A DNA stretch of 64,000 nt, from the NCBI GenBank assembly GCA_002407045.1, contig DHKB01000022.1, positions 30,877 through 94,876 of the forward strand, in the 5' to 3' direction. A program made the translations under genes and the position numbers. The notes below the pieces were generated by a model that was not told where the DNA came from, searched no databases, and saw nothing but the letters and a program-made list of their open reading frames with translations. Positions within the stretch are counted from its first letter, which is position 1. Each line of letters begins with the position of its first letter. The stretch comes from Candidatus Bruticola papionis (GTDB lineage Bacteria > Vulcanimicrobiota > Xenobia > Xenobiales > Xenobiaceae). This document shows positions 52,770 through 62,470 of this stretch, piece by piece.

Positions 52770-53507
52770 TTACAGTCCGGTAGGATTATCAAAGAAGGCG
52801 GTTTCTACCCCAAATTGGGCTTCTACTTCGGCTTGCAAAGCTTTAACTCCAAAAGTTTCTGAAGCGTAGTGCCCAACACAAGCGATATTTAAACCATACT
52901 CTACTGAATCATGGGCCATAGAGTAGCTCGTTTCTCCGGTAATATATAAATCTAGATGATCTTTTATACCACGGTATAAATATTCGCCTCCACCACCGCC
53001 ACTGCAAACACCAATGCGTTTAATTTTCTCTGGTCCATGCCAAAAATCGGCTAAGCGATCGGGAAACAAGCTAGCTAATTTCTGCTTGGCCTCCTCAAGT
53101 GAAATAGGTCTTTCTAAATCACATAACCATCCCACTTCACCAAATTCTCCAGTTTTCTCCCAGCTTAAATGGCTAAGAATCTGAGCGTTATTGCCCAATT
53201 GAGGATGGCGATCTAAGGGCAAATGGGAAACGAACAAATTAATATTATGGTCTAAAAGGAACTTCAGGCGCTTTTTGTTTACTCCCTGTACTCTATCCCA
53301 ACTAGGCCACATCATACCGTGATGAACACAAATAATTTGACAATCTTGCAAAGCTTCAAATGTAGAAAGGCAAGCATCTACGGCAAATCCGACTTTTTTG
53401 ACTTCTTCGGCTCCCTCTACCTGAATACCGTTGCTGGTAAAATCTTTAAACTCTTTTATTCTCAGTAAATCACTGAGATAACGGACCAACTCAGAAGTTC
53501 TGACCAT
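52770..53507 (-). CDS. Nif3-like dinuclear metal-centre protein
   Basis: A 245-residue member of the Nif3/YbgI family. Metal ligands are seen in VHHGMMW, SHLPLDRHPQLGNN and the C-terminal GHYASETFG. Some members were annotated as GTP cyclohydrolase I type 2, but the true role is unsettled. The ATG at 53507 comes five bases after the hutI stop; a frame reaching 53555 would overlap hutI and is rejected. The gene is translated with hutI. Confidence 0.92.
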   Translation of the reverse strand: MVRTSELVRYLSDLLRIKEFKDFTSNGIQVEGAEEVKKVGFAVDACLSTFEALQDCQIICVHHGMMWPSWDRVQGVNKKRLKFLLDHNINLFVSHLPLDRHPQLGNNAQILSHLSWEKTGEFGEVGWLCDLERPISLEEAKQKLASLFPDRLADFWHGPEKIKRIGVCSGGGGGEYLYRGIKDHLDLYITGETSYSMAHDSVEYGLNIACVGHYASETFGVKALQAEVEAQFGVETAFFDNPTGL

Positions 53508-53512
53508 AATTT

Positions 53513-54763
53513 TTAAGCTACTTGCACTCCTTTTTTGTATACGTTGCGAATCCAATTAACTCCATAGCTATAGGGCCATTCACGCCAATTTAACGTATTG
53601 AGCACCACAAAATCGGCTTGTTTGCCAACCGAAAGACTACCAACTTTGTCGGCCATTTTTAAAGAGTGAGCGGCATTGATAGTAGCAGCCACAATAGCTT
53701 CTTCGGGGGTAAATTTCAAACGCAACACAGCTAAAGAAATAGCCATAGGCATCGAAAGGCAGAAATTAGTCCCAGGATTAAAGTCTGTAGCAATAGCTAC
53801 AGGTAATCCGAAGTCGATCATTTCTCTGCCCTTAGCGTATTTATTGGTACCACAGAAGAAAGAAGTACCTGGGGTGAGAATAGGTATAATGCCACTTTCC
53901 TTCAAGATAGGGTAATCGTCAGCTTGGAGGCTCTGTAAATTGTCACAAGAAGCAGCACCAAGCTGAGCAGCCATTTTAGCACCGCCCAAGTAGCAAAACT
54001 CTTCAGCGTGAATTCGTGCTCCCAAACCGCAGGCCATACCAGTTTCTAGAATTTTCTTAGCTTGAGCAACGTCAAAAACGCCTCGCTCACAAACTACGTC
54101 GACCCAATCTGCCAGGCCATCTTCGCAAACTTGGGGAATCATTTCCTGAACTAGCAATTTGACATAATCATGAGCATGGTCGACATATTCTTCAGGCACT
54201 GCGTGAGCGCCCAAAAAAGTAACGGCCAAATCTATAGGCAACTCTCGGCCCAATTGACGCAAGATACGCAATTGACGCAATTCTGCTCGAGTGGCCAAAC
54301 CGTAGCCACTTTTAGCTTCAATAGTAGTGGAACCATGAGATAGCATCATTTCCAAATTGCGTCTGGTTATATCCGCCAATTCGCTATCACTAACTTCAGC
54401 TGTAGCTCTTACCGTGCTGGCCAGGCCACCGCCTTTAATGCGAATTTCTTCCTCGGTAGCTCCTTGAGCTCTCAATAAGTAATCTTCCACCCTGGCACCA
54501 GCAAAAATCGGATGGGTATGGGCATCCACAAAACCGGGCAAAACCGTGCAATTACAATAATCGAGCAACTTGCCTTGCCAACGGCGCAACAAATCACGAG
54601 CGTAACCAACTTCGGCAATTTTTCCATCACAAATTGCCAGAGCTCCCTCTTCTATTTCGCCAGCGTCGTCCATATCTTCGCCGCAACGCGGCCGAGGGAC
54701 ATCATCATCGTTGGAACAAGTCAAAACCTTGCCAGCTATGACTACGGCGTCAGCCTGATTCAC
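53513..54763 (-). CDS. hutI: Imidazolonepropionase
   Basis: Third step of histidine degradation: imidazolone propionate to N-formiminoglutamate. It is an amidohydrolase with DAHTHPIFAGARVEDYL, the Glu/His part EAKSGYGL, HAEEF, and the C-terminal ATDFNPGT. Length of 416 is standard. The next steps are met by ftcD and hutG close by; histidine ammonia-lyase and urocanase are not in the window. Confidence 0.97.
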   Translation of the reverse strand: MNQADAVVIAGKVLTCSNDDDVPRPRCGEDMDDAGEIEEGALAICDGKIAEVGYARDLLRRWQGKLLDYCNCTVLPGFVDAHTHPIFAGARVEDYLLRAQGATEEEIRIKGGGLASTVRATAEVSDSELADITRRNLEMMLSHGSTTIEAKSGYGLATRAELRQLRILRQLGRELPIDLAVTFLGAHAVPEEYVDHAHDYVKLLVQEMIPQVCEDGLADWVDVVCERGVFDVAQAKKILETGMACGLGARIHAEEFCYLGGAKMAAQLGAASCDNLQSLQADDYPILKESGIIPILTPGTSFFCGTNKYAKGREMIDFGLPVAIATDFNPGTNFCLSMPMAISLAVLRLKFTPEEAIVAATINAAHSLKMADKVGSLSVGKQADFVVLNTLNWREWPYSYGVNWIRNVYKKGVQVA

Positions 54764-54885
54764 AACTAAACCTCCAAAACAACACTCTCTTACAAAAAAG
54801 AGCGACTACAACAAATATACTTGTTAATTCGCTTGCCTTAGGCCTTTTTTCTTTTTTTTATGATAGGCATTTTTATGCAAATTAA

Positions 54886-55803
54886 CTATGACAACGATTT
54901 ATAAAGATCCAAAAGTCCACTTTCTACGGTACGTTGTGGCGAAAAATCAGGCATTTGCAAATAGTAAGAAAAGCAATCGCTCATAGCTTGCAAGGGCAAA
55001 CAGCCTATAAGCTCACTCTTTAATACACCTACTCCAAAGCGGCGAGCTTCTATCTTTACCAATTCAAAAGCGGTATAAAGGGACGTTAGTTTAGGGTCGG
55101 TCAAATTCATAGAAACTTGCACAGCCTTTTGGGAAGGTAATTCCAGCCCTAACGCTTTGACAAAACTTAAACCTCCCGAGGAAGCTCGCACTTTGGCAGC
55201 AATTTTTTTGGCAATAGTTACGTCTTGAGTATTTAGCCAAACATTGAAAGCCACCAAGGGACCACGAGCGCCAAAGCAAGACGCTCCCAATTTTGGGTGC
55301 AATTGAGCCGGGCCCAAGTCAGGGCGGCGTTCTTCACTTTGTAAACCTTCCCGGTTGAGGGCTTCCCAGCCTCCACGTCGCAAATATGCCAAAGAAACTC
55401 TCTGAGGTCGCCGAGCCGATTCTCCATATAAATAAACCGGTAACTGAAATCGTTTAGAAGCTAACAAAGCTACTCTTTCTGCCAAAGCGGAAGCTTCAGC
55501 CATAGAAGCCGACTCTAAAGGCACGAAAGGTACCACATCAATAGCTCCAATACGAGGATGAACACCAGTGTGGTTATGCATATCAATATGTTGCTCGGCG
55601 ACAGCAAACAAATTCAAGACAGCCTCTTCCAAAGCATCGCTTTCACCTATAAAAGTAAAAACAGAGCGGTTATGATCGTAATCGGCCGAATAGTCCAATA
55701 AACGCACAGAAGCGACCGAGCGCACTGCTTCAGCCAAAAGTTCAATTATAGGCCAACGCCGCCCTTCAGAGACATTGGGTATACACTCAAAGACAGCTCC
55801 CAT
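54886..55803 (-). CDS. ftcD: Glutamate formiminotransferase
   Basis: Moves the formimino group from formiminoglutamate to tetrahydrofolate. The N-terminal domain motif VFECIPNVSEGRRWPIIE, HNHTGVHPRIGAIDVVPF and GPLVAFNVWLNT match FTCD. At 305 residues it is the stand-alone transferase, without the cyclodeaminase half. AGGAGA lies ten bases before the ATG at 55803; the frame upstream is rejected. It lies 122 bases upstream of hutI on minus. Confidence 0.95.
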   Translation of the reverse strand: MGAVFECIPNVSEGRRWPIIELLAEAVRSVASVRLLDYSADYDHNRSVFTFIGESDALEEAVLNLFAVAEQHIDMHNHTGVHPRIGAIDVVPFVPLESASMAEASALAERVALLASKRFQLPVYLYGESARRPQRVSLAYLRRGGWEALNREGLQSEERRPDLGPAQLHPKLGASCFGARGPLVAFNVWLNTQDVTIAKKIAAKVRASSGGLSFVKALGLELPSQKAVQVSMNLTDPKLTSLYTAFELVKIEARRFGVGVLKSELIGCLPLQAMSDCFSYYLQMPDFSPQRTVESGLLDLYKSLS

Positions 55804-55824
55804 ACGGTATTTTTCTCCTAAAAA

Positions 55825-55882
55825 GCAAAAAAACGCCCCCGACCCCAAATACTCCCTCGGGGAATATTGGGACAGAGACGCT
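55825..55882 (-). terminator. Terminator between hutG and ftcD
   Basis: An imperfect, long stem (CCCAATA with TATTTGGG and flanking pairs) is followed by seven T on minus. It separates the hydrolase gene from the ftcD ribosome site just past it. Confidence 0.7.
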
Positions 55883-55887
55883 AAAAA

Positions 55888-56727
55888 CTAAGCTTGGGCT
55901 AATTTATCAGCAAATTTCTTGAGAACGCCCAATAAACGTAAGCGCAATTTGCCGATCACTTCACGGTCTGAATCAGGCGCATCCTCTAAAGAAGATGGAT
56001 CTTCCGGCTCGTTGGGCAAAACTAAAGAGCGATTGATAGTAAATTGGATCCAAGGCGTGCCATGACCGTCACAATCGGCACAATGACGTTTAAGAATGTA
56101 TCCACCTGAAGAAGGATTGTTGAAGCACACCAGCTGTTGTCCCTCTTTGAGCGGAACATCGGCAAATTCTTCACGCAAAACTTCAGCTAATTTGTGGGCC
56201 ACAGCTGTAGGGCAAGAAAGAGAAGTGCCCTCAGCATTAGAGTCGCCCATATTGCCAATGCAAAAAAGAGGCCTAATGCTACCACAATCGGAGTCGCGGG
56301 GAGCTCCCACTGGAGCCATAGAATGGCAATCTATGCCCAAACGTACGCCACCGCGAGAAGCCACACGCTCTAGGATCTCGTGGTAATTGCGATGATATCT
56401 ATCTATGAGACGATTTACATCATCAGCTGTAGGCTGACAACCTTCACGCCAAACCGGTCTGTTGTAGCGAGTAACTAAGCGAACTACTCCATCGTCAACT
56501 TTAGGAGGTTTCAAACTCGGGTCTTGATCCATATCAATAACAGCCCGAGCGACTTCAGCCTCTAAGCGTCCCTGTACCGACTCGCCGAAAGCGAATATCT
56601 CACGCGTCCAAGGATCGGAATCGAAAAAAATGTCAGCAGGGGTCAAGGCCAAACGCGTAGTCAACTCACGAGGCAAAACTGTTCCGCCGTGAACTATCGT
56701 TAGTAAGAAAGGCAACCGAGCCACCAT
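55888..56727 (-). CDS. hutG: N-formylglutamate amidohydrolase
   Basis: Hydrolase of the FGase family, releasing glutamate. It shows TIVHGGTVLP, VDDGVVRLVTRYNRP, GIDCHSM (metal site) and the SSGGYI part. Length of 279 fits after I place the start at ATG 56727, where AGGAG lies six bases upstream. With both this gene and ftcD present, formiminoglutamate may be processed in two ways, or this enzyme serves another N-formyl compound. It lies in front of ftcD with a terminator between. Confidence 0.85.
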   Translation of the reverse strand: MVARLPFLLTIVHGGTVLPRELTTRLALTPADIFFDSDPWTREIFAFGESVQGRLEAEVARAVIDMDQDPSLKPPKVDDGVVRLVTRYNRPVWREGCQPTADDVNRLIDRYHRNYHEILERVASRGGVRLGIDCHSMAPVGAPRDSDCGSIRPLFCIGNMGDSNAEGTSLSCPTAVAHKLAEVLREEFADVPLKEGQQLVCFNNPSSGGYILKRHCADCDGHGTPWIQFTINRSLVLPNEPEDPSSLEDAPDSDREVIGKLRLRLLGVLKKFADKLAQA

Positions 56728-57098
56728 AACTACTCCTAACTCTTTCTTATATGTTGGCATGTAAGCCACAAGAAAATCGCCCCCCAAGGCCTCAAAAATT
56801 CTCTCTGCACCGCTACCAAGCGACCACACACATATACTATTTTAAGTACATAGCTATTTCGCAACCGCAAAATCGCGGGTAGATATACGCAGAGAAAAAA
56901 GGTATGCGGCCACGTTCTAAGCAATTGAAAGCGGCGCAACGCCTCCCCCCTTTCATTCTCCGAAAAAACGCATTATCCCCCTTGGGATATATCCAAAAAA
57001 GCATATCAGTCTGTCTCACTCAATACCTAAGAGCAGGAATTAAACATTTTTTTTCCCAAATTGATGCCGATTTTTATTTTTTGAAAGGGGTTTCGTTT

Positions 57099-58229
57099 AT
57101 GTTGGATCCTCGCTATAAAAAATTAGCTCAAACCTTGGTTCACCATTCTTGCCGAGTCGAGCCTGGAGACAATGTTCTTGTGGAAGCAACGGAAATTCCG
57201 ACTTCCATGCTGACCGTTTTGGCGGAAGAGATTTGTCAAGCCGGAGGTGTGCCTATTTTTAATGTTCAGAACCAGTCGATTATGCGTCAACTGCTTCTGG
57301 ATCCCGATCCAGAAAAAGTAAAAGCCCGTTGTCAAGCTATAGGCGCTCTGGAGTTGGAGCGCATGAAACATGTTCAGTGCTACATTTCCATGCGCGGTAT
57401 GACTAACGCTGCCGCTTTAGCCGACACTCCTCCGCAAAATGTGGAGATATATCAGAAATACTGGCAAAAACCAGTCCATTTAGAGCAGCGCGTCAAACAT
57501 ACTCGTTGGGTAGTCATGCGCTGGCCCAATCCAGCTATGGCCCAGCTGGCTCTTATGTCCACCGAAGCTTTCGAAGATTATTTCTTCGAGGTGTGCTTAG
57601 CCAACTATCAAGCTATGGAAATAGCCGTTCAGCCTTTGAAAGAGCGTCTGTTACGTACAGACAAAGTGCGCTTAACCGGCCCCGGCACGGATTTGCGTTT
57701 TTCCATTAAAGACATAGGGGCTGTCCCCGATTTTGGTCGCCGCAACATTCCCGATGGCGAATGCTATTCGGCTCCCCACAAATATTCGGTAGAAGGTACC
57801 GTTGCTTTCAATACTCCTACCAATTTCCGCGGCGTCCGCATGGATAATATTCGTTTGACCTTCCACGAAGGCAAAGTAGTAGAAGCTTCTTCTTCCGACA
57901 CAGAAAATTTAAATCGCATTTTGGATATCGATGAAGGGGCCAGATATATTGGTGAATTTTCTCTCGGCTTCAATCCTTTCGTCGATAAACCAATAGGCGA
58001 TACTCTTTTCGATGAAAAGATCAGAGGTAGCCTCCACTTAGCCTTAGGCAATTGTTACGACGCTGCCAATAACGGCAACAAATCTTCCATTCATTGGGAT
58101 TTGGTACTTTGTCAAGAACCCGGCGGAGATGTCTATTTTGACGATCAGTTAGTTCGTCATAATGGTATTTTCGTTGATGATGAGCTTAAAGGCTTAAATC
58201 CCGACGAACTTAAGAAATCATTAGCTTAG
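57099..58229 (+). CDS. M29-family aminopeptidase
   Basis: A 376-residue metal-dependent aminopeptidase of the AmpS/PepS/AP-T type. The C-terminal half shows YSAPHKYSVEGTVAFN, SLGFNPFVD and SIHWDLVL, which hold the Glu, His and Asp ligands of the two-metal site. The N-terminal PGDNVLVEAT is typical. AAAGGGG lies seven bases before the ATG at 57099; the long frame upstream has no support. It may feed amino acids to the histidine pathway next to it. A terminator shared with the hydrolase follows. Confidence 0.95.
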   Translation: MLDPRYKKLAQTLVHHSCRVEPGDNVLVEATEIPTSMLTVLAEEICQAGGVPIFNVQNQSIMRQLLLDPDPEKVKARCQAIGALELERMKHVQCYISMRGMTNAAALADTPPQNVEIYQKYWQKPVHLEQRVKHTRWVVMRWPNPAMAQLALMSTEAFEDYFFEVCLANYQAMEIAVQPLKERLLRTDKVRLTGPGTDLRFSIKDIGAVPDFGRRNIPDGECYSAPHKYSVEGTVAFNTPTNFRGVRMDNIRLTFHEGKVVEASSSDTENLNRILDIDEGARYIGEFSLGFNPFVDKPIGDTLFDEKIRGSLHLALGNCYDAANNGNKSSIHWDLVLCQEPGGDVYFDDQLVRHNGIFVDDELKGLNPDELKKSLA

Positions 58230-58256
58230 GGCCTAAGTACTTTTTAGTTCAACAAT

Positions 58257-58303
58257 AAGAAGACCCGAAGTTCCTTTGCAAAGGAATTGTCGGGCCTTCT
58301 TAG
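58257..58303. terminator. Bidirectional terminator between M29 peptidase and hydrolase genes
   Basis: AAGAAGACCCGA pairs with TCGGGCCTTCTT, with an inner TTCCTTTGCAAAGGAA palindrome. The two genes converge on it. Confidence 0.75.
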
Positions 58304-58335
58304 TTTAGAGCCTTATTATCGGTAGCACAAATTGT

Positions 58336-59118
58336 CTATCTTTGACGCTCCAAAAATTGGCTGATAAGTTGAGCCACTTCATCGCCATGATCAATTTGCG
58401 GATTATGACCTCCGCAAGCGACTATTTTTAGATCAGCTTCAGGAATTAGCTCCTTAACGCGGTATCCTTGCTTTAAGCTAAAAAGCGGATCGAAAGTGCC
58501 AAAGATTATGAGTGAAGGCGCCTGTATTTTTGGATAAGCATCCCAGCAATTCCACTGCGAAAAGACCACTTTCGACAAGCAACCAGCCATTTGGGAACTA
58601 ATATTAACTAGCCAAGGGAAAAATTTGTGCACAGCATCGGCACCAGCCCAACAAGTTTTTAAGAAAAAAAGTACCGCCCCTGGCTCGAAACTTCCACACG
58701 TACTTATTAAAACCAAACGAGACACCTTGTCAGGATTGTCAGCGGCATAACGGGCACTAAGATATCCACCCAAAGAATGGCCGATTAAGATAATGGGCTC
58801 GGCAAAATTCATTTCTTTAAACCAAGCACAAATATCATCATAAAATTCGTCTATTTTCTCCGTCTCGTGCCAAGGCGTACCGCCGTGACCGCGCAAATTG
58901 GGAGCCACTAATCGATAATTTGGAGCTAAGAGCCGATATTGACTTTTAAAACTTAACCAAGAACTGGCCGCACCGTGCAAAAGGACTACGGTAGGCCCAC
59001 TTCCCGTCTCATAAGTTAAAAGATAACGCCCTCTACCGCAGGCTACTTTTCGGGCTTTAAATTGATCTTGAATATTATTTTGATAATTCAAATTGTTGTG
59101 CTGCCAGATCCCATCCAT
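58336..59118 (-). CDS. Alpha/beta hydrolase
   Basis: A serine hydrolase with HGAASSWLSF (oxyanion region), nucleophile in GHSLGG, acid in FGTFDPLF and the His in CGGHNPQIDH. The full triad is present in a protein of 260 residues. Substrate class (ester, lactone or C-C bond) cannot be told. Of several in-frame starts I use ATG 59118, which leaves room for divergent promoters; ATG 59172 is an alternative. It is divergent from the ECF transporter genes. Confidence 0.85.
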   Translation of the reverse strand: MDGIWQHNNLNYQNNIQDQFKARKVACGRGRYLLTYETGSGPTVVLLHGAASSWLSFKSQYRLLAPNYRLVAPNLRGHGGTPWHETEKIDEFYDDICAWFKEMNFAEPIILIGHSLGGYLSARYAADNPDKVSRLVLISTCGSFEPGAVLFFLKTCWAGADAVHKFFPWLVNISSQMAGCLSKVVFSQWNCWDAYPKIQAPSLIIFGTFDPLFSLKQGYRVKELIPEADLKIVACGGHNPQIDHGDEVAQLISQFLERQR

Positions 59119-59211
59119 TCGTTTTTTGCCATTCACGACTTTTCCATGTGCTCCTGCCCCATTATTGCACATAGCAGGGGGCCGCCTTGAAAGTGAGAAA
59201 AGAGCGCCCCT

Positions 59212-60681
59212 ATGCGCCTAGATGCAAAAACGTGGGCCTTACTTCCCTTAGCCGCCGCCCTAAATATCACCGGAGGTTGGCTAACTTCAGCCCTAAAAAT
59301 TCCATTATATCTGGACTCGCTGGGAACGATTTGGGCAGCTTGTCTAGGCGGCCCGCTGGCCGGAGCAGCCACAGCTTTAATCAGCGGGCTTATTAGTGCT
59401 GCCGCCAATAGTCCCATATGGCTATGCTTCTTGCCTCCAGCTTTGCTTGTAGGCTTGGTGGCAGGCTACTTAAGTCGCCAAGGCTTTATGCAAAATTTAA
59501 GCTTAGCGTCTTTTATGGGCCTAATTTTGGGCTTGACGGCGGCTTTGGCTTCGGCCCCCATAGCGGCCTATGTGCTCCATGGAAGCAGCGGCGGCGGTAC
59601 CGATCTGGTGGTAGCGGCTTTTCGTTTAGCCGGCTTAAGCACCTTGCACGCTTGCTTAGCTCAAAGTTTAACTATAGATCCTGTAGATAAGCTAATTAGT
59701 TGCTTGATAGTTCAATCATTACTCGCCTCTATGCCCACACGTTTGCGCAACAGCTTTCAGAACGGCGTCAACCTAAACGGCATGGCTATTTCCGGCTACT
59801 TATTTAAGCCGCAACAGAAAGTTCTGGGCGACACATATTCTCCTCTATCTACCATGCCGTCAGCTTCTCTTTCGCGCGGTTTTTATCGTCCAGGCACCAG
59901 TTTTTTGCACAAGCTGACGGCCGAAACTAAAGAAGTGCTGTTCATTTTTGCTACCGCCGCCGCTTTATCGTTTCCCCTTACCTTGTCTTGGCAAGATGCC
60001 CAAGGCTACGTACATTGCGCTCCCTTAGCTTATTTGCCTGTGCTAGCGCTAGCCTTGGGAATTTTAAGTTGCTTAGGCCGTATTGCTTTGCCTTTTAGTC
60101 GCACTCTATTGCTAACAGCCGTTCCTCTGTCTGTCTCTATGATTTTAATTAACGGACTTCTGGGGCCAACTGATTTCAAGCTTGCTCTAGGAGATATAGG
60201 CAACTTAAATTTATCGATACAAGCCGCTTGCCAGGCCGCCCAAACAGCTTTGCGCATTACAATTATGTGCGAAGCAGCTCTGTTATTGCTTTTTACTACT
60301 AAACAAGAAGAACTTATGCGCAGCCTAGAGTCCAAAGGCGTGCCTCCAAAATTTGCTTACGCTGTTTTGGCAGCTATCAACGTAGCGCCACAAATGGTCA
60401 ACCGTGCCCAACGATTGTTAGAAATACAAGCTGCCAGAGCTATGCCCTGGGGAGGCACGCTCAGGCAAAAAATAGCTCGCCTTCTTCCTTTGGCCGCTCC
60501 TTTAGTATTGACTGCAGCCTATGAAGCGGAACAAACAGCCTTAACTTTAACCTCACGCGGTTTGGGAGCGGCCCAACGGCGTACTTACCTAACCAGTCCC
60601 CACACTTCTTTACCGGAGCGCCTTTTGCAAGCGGCTTTAATAATTGCCACCATTTTGCTTCTGCTTAAGCCATTATTCTAA
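59212..60681 (+). CDS. ECF transporter: S component fused to EcfT
   Basis: A 489-residue membrane protein joining two parts of an energy-coupling-factor importer. The first 200 residues have five or six helices and the S-component patterns IPLYLDSLGTIWAA and GPLAGAATALISG. From about 225 the EcfT part begins, with long amphipathic coupling helices (residues about 390-430; AVLAAINVAPQMVNRAQR, then EIQAARAM). The ATPase fusion follows 12 bases on. The substrate, presumably a vitamin or other micronutrient, is not evident. Confidence 0.85.
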   Translation: MRLDAKTWALLPLAAALNITGGWLTSALKIPLYLDSLGTIWAACLGGPLAGAATALISGLISAAANSPIWLCFLPPALLVGLVAGYLSRQGFMQNLSLASFMGLILGLTAALASAPIAAYVLHGSSGGGTDLVVAAFRLAGLSTLHACLAQSLTIDPVDKLISCLIVQSLLASMPTRLRNSFQNGVNLNGMAISGYLFKPQQKVLGDTYSPLSTMPSASLSRGFYRPGTSFLHKLTAETKEVLFIFATAAALSFPLTLSWQDAQGYVHCAPLAYLPVLALALGILSCLGRIALPFSRTLLLTAVPLSVSMILINGLLGPTDFKLALGDIGNLNLSIQAACQAAQTALRITIMCEAALLLLFTTKQEELMRSLESKGVPPKFAYAVLAAINVAPQMVNRAQRLLEIQAARAMPWGGTLRQKIARLLPLAAPLVLTAAYEAEQTALTLTSRGLGAAQRRTYLTSPHTSLPERLLQAALIIATILLLLKPLF

Positions 60682-60693
60682 AAGTTAATTAAC

Positions 60694-62412
60694 ATGCTAG
60701 AACTTAAAGATTTTACTTTTACACCTAAACTTAGTACTAAACCGATATTGGAAGCTATTTCCTTCCAGGCTCACCCGGGAGAATTGATTGCTCTAACTGG
60801 AGCTTCAGGCTCTGGGAAAAGTACACTTTTACAAGCTATAGCTGGCTTTATACCCGACTTAATAAAGGGAGAGATAAAAGGCGAGCTATACCTTGACGGC
60901 CACCCACTTAAAAAGCTCACACCTGAAGAGCGTTTACACAAGCTAGGTTACATATCTTCACAACCGCACTACCAACTCTCAGGTATTTGCTCCACAGTGA
61001 AAGAAGAGGTGGCCTGGAGCTTAGGTAATTTGGGCGTCGACCCGGAAGAAATGCGCACTCGCACCGAGCGTATTTTGCAAGCTTTCAATTTGCAAAATGT
61101 GGCCGAATGCCATCCTCAGTCACTCTCCAGCGGTCAGCAACAGCGCCTAATCATAGCTTCTGTGCTCATTTTGGAGCCCAGTGTTTTATTATTAGATGAA
61201 CCTGCAGCCTTTCTCGACAATGAGGCACGCCAAACTCTTTTGGATTATACGCTTAAATTAGCTTCTTCTCAGCGACTGATAATTTGGGCTTCTTCAAGTT
61301 TAGAAGAAGCTGCCTCTTTTCCACGCTGGTTGCAATTAGACAAAGGCAAACTTATTGGCGACGGTCGCCCTTACTTACTTCCCGATGTAGGTAGCCTCAA
61401 AGCCCCCTGGACTAGAGTATTGCAAGACTTAAATTTAGAGAAAAAGCAACCTATAACCACTTGGCCAGTTACCGAAGCTGAATCAATAGATTTTTTGCAC
61501 CAGAATTGGCCAATAGAGGATGGCAAATTGAGACCTGCACCACAGGATATAGCCTACTTAAACTTAACAGAAAAAGCACATACTGCCCCGTTAGCTACAG
61601 ACTTAACTATAAGCTGGCAAGACGTTTCTTTTAGTTACGACGGGAAGAAACCGACATTAAGCAATATTACTCTGACTTTGCAAGGGCCAGATTGTGTAGC
61701 TTTTTGCGGTTCTAACGGAGCGGGGAAAACGACTTTAGCTCAAATGAGCAATGGTTTGCTGCGTCCTCAAAAAGGCGCTTTACTTATAGACGGCCACGAT
61801 ACGAGCAATATTCCCTCTTGGCAACTAGCCTCCCAAGTGGGCTTCATTTTTCATAATGTACGCGAACAAATATTCGCTCCCGATGTTTGGTCAGAAACAG
61901 CTTTTGGCCCTCAGAACCTAGGCTTAAGGGCCCAAGAAGTTGAGCAACGCTGTCAAGAAGCCTTAGAGCTTACCCATTTGCTCAACTTAAAAGATATACA
62001 TCCTTATGAATTGAGCAATGCTCAATTGCGCCGTCTTACCTGGGCCAGCGTTTTAGCTATGCACACAAGAGCTATAGTTATGGACGAGCCCAATGCCGCC
62101 TTAGACGAAGAAAGTTGGCAAATTTTTGTCGGTATACTTTGCTATTTGCGCGAACAAAGAAGGACTTTGGTCATTTTAATTACTCACAATATGGATTTAA
62201 TCAGCCGCTATTGTCAGAAAATAGTTTTACTTAACCAAGGCAAATTAGTCGATTTTGGCAACACGAAAGAAGTATTGCTACGCCATAGGGAATTGCCACG
62301 CCCAAGCGCAACTAAGTTTGCTCAAGCCTTGCAACTGGGCACAGATATTGTTGACAGTACACAACTAAAGCGAGAGTTGCAAGCCTCCTCTTCAGACAGT
62401 ATTGCAGGATAA
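60694..62412 (+). CDS. ECF transporter ATPase: fused EcfA-EcfA'
   Basis: A 572-residue protein with two ABC ATPase domains. First: Walker A GASGSGKST near 37, signature LSSGQQQRL, Walker B LLLDEPAAFLD. Second: Walker A GSNGAGKTT near 345, a degenerate signature LSNAQLRRLTW, Walker B IVMDEPNAALD. Fusion of the two ECF ATPases gives one polypeptide for the heterodimer. The second signature lacks the usual SGGQ, so the two sites are probably unequal. With the preceding gene it makes a complete dedicated importer. Confidence 0.92.
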   Translation: MLELKDFTFTPKLSTKPILEAISFQAHPGELIALTGASGSGKSTLLQAIAGFIPDLIKGEIKGELYLDGHPLKKLTPEERLHKLGYISSQPHYQLSGICSTVKEEVAWSLGNLGVDPEEMRTRTERILQAFNLQNVAECHPQSLSSGQQQRLIIASVLILEPSVLLLDEPAAFLDNEARQTLLDYTLKLASSQRLIIWASSSLEEAASFPRWLQLDKGKLIGDGRPYLLPDVGSLKAPWTRVLQDLNLEKKQPITTWPVTEAESIDFLHQNWPIEDGKLRPAPQDIAYLNLTEKAHTAPLATDLTISWQDVSFSYDGKKPTLSNITLTLQGPDCVAFCGSNGAGKTTLAQMSNGLLRPQKGALLIDGHDTSNIPSWQLASQVGFIFHNVREQIFAPDVWSETAFGPQNLGLRAQEVEQRCQEALELTHLLNLKDIHPYELSNAQLRRLTWASVLAMHTRAIVMDEPNAALDEESWQIFVGILCYLREQRRTLVILITHNMDLISRYCQKIVLLNQGKLVDFGNTKEVLLRHRELPRPSATKFAQALQLGTDIVDSTQLKRELQASSSDSIAG

Positions 62413-62470
62413 ACGCCAATCCTTTCAAAAAACATACGGACATTTTTATGCATTTTATGGAGGAATCCTT

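Noticed and set aside
56904..57098. 65-codon extension of the M29 peptidase
   Set aside because: A strong ribosome site and family start lie at 57099.
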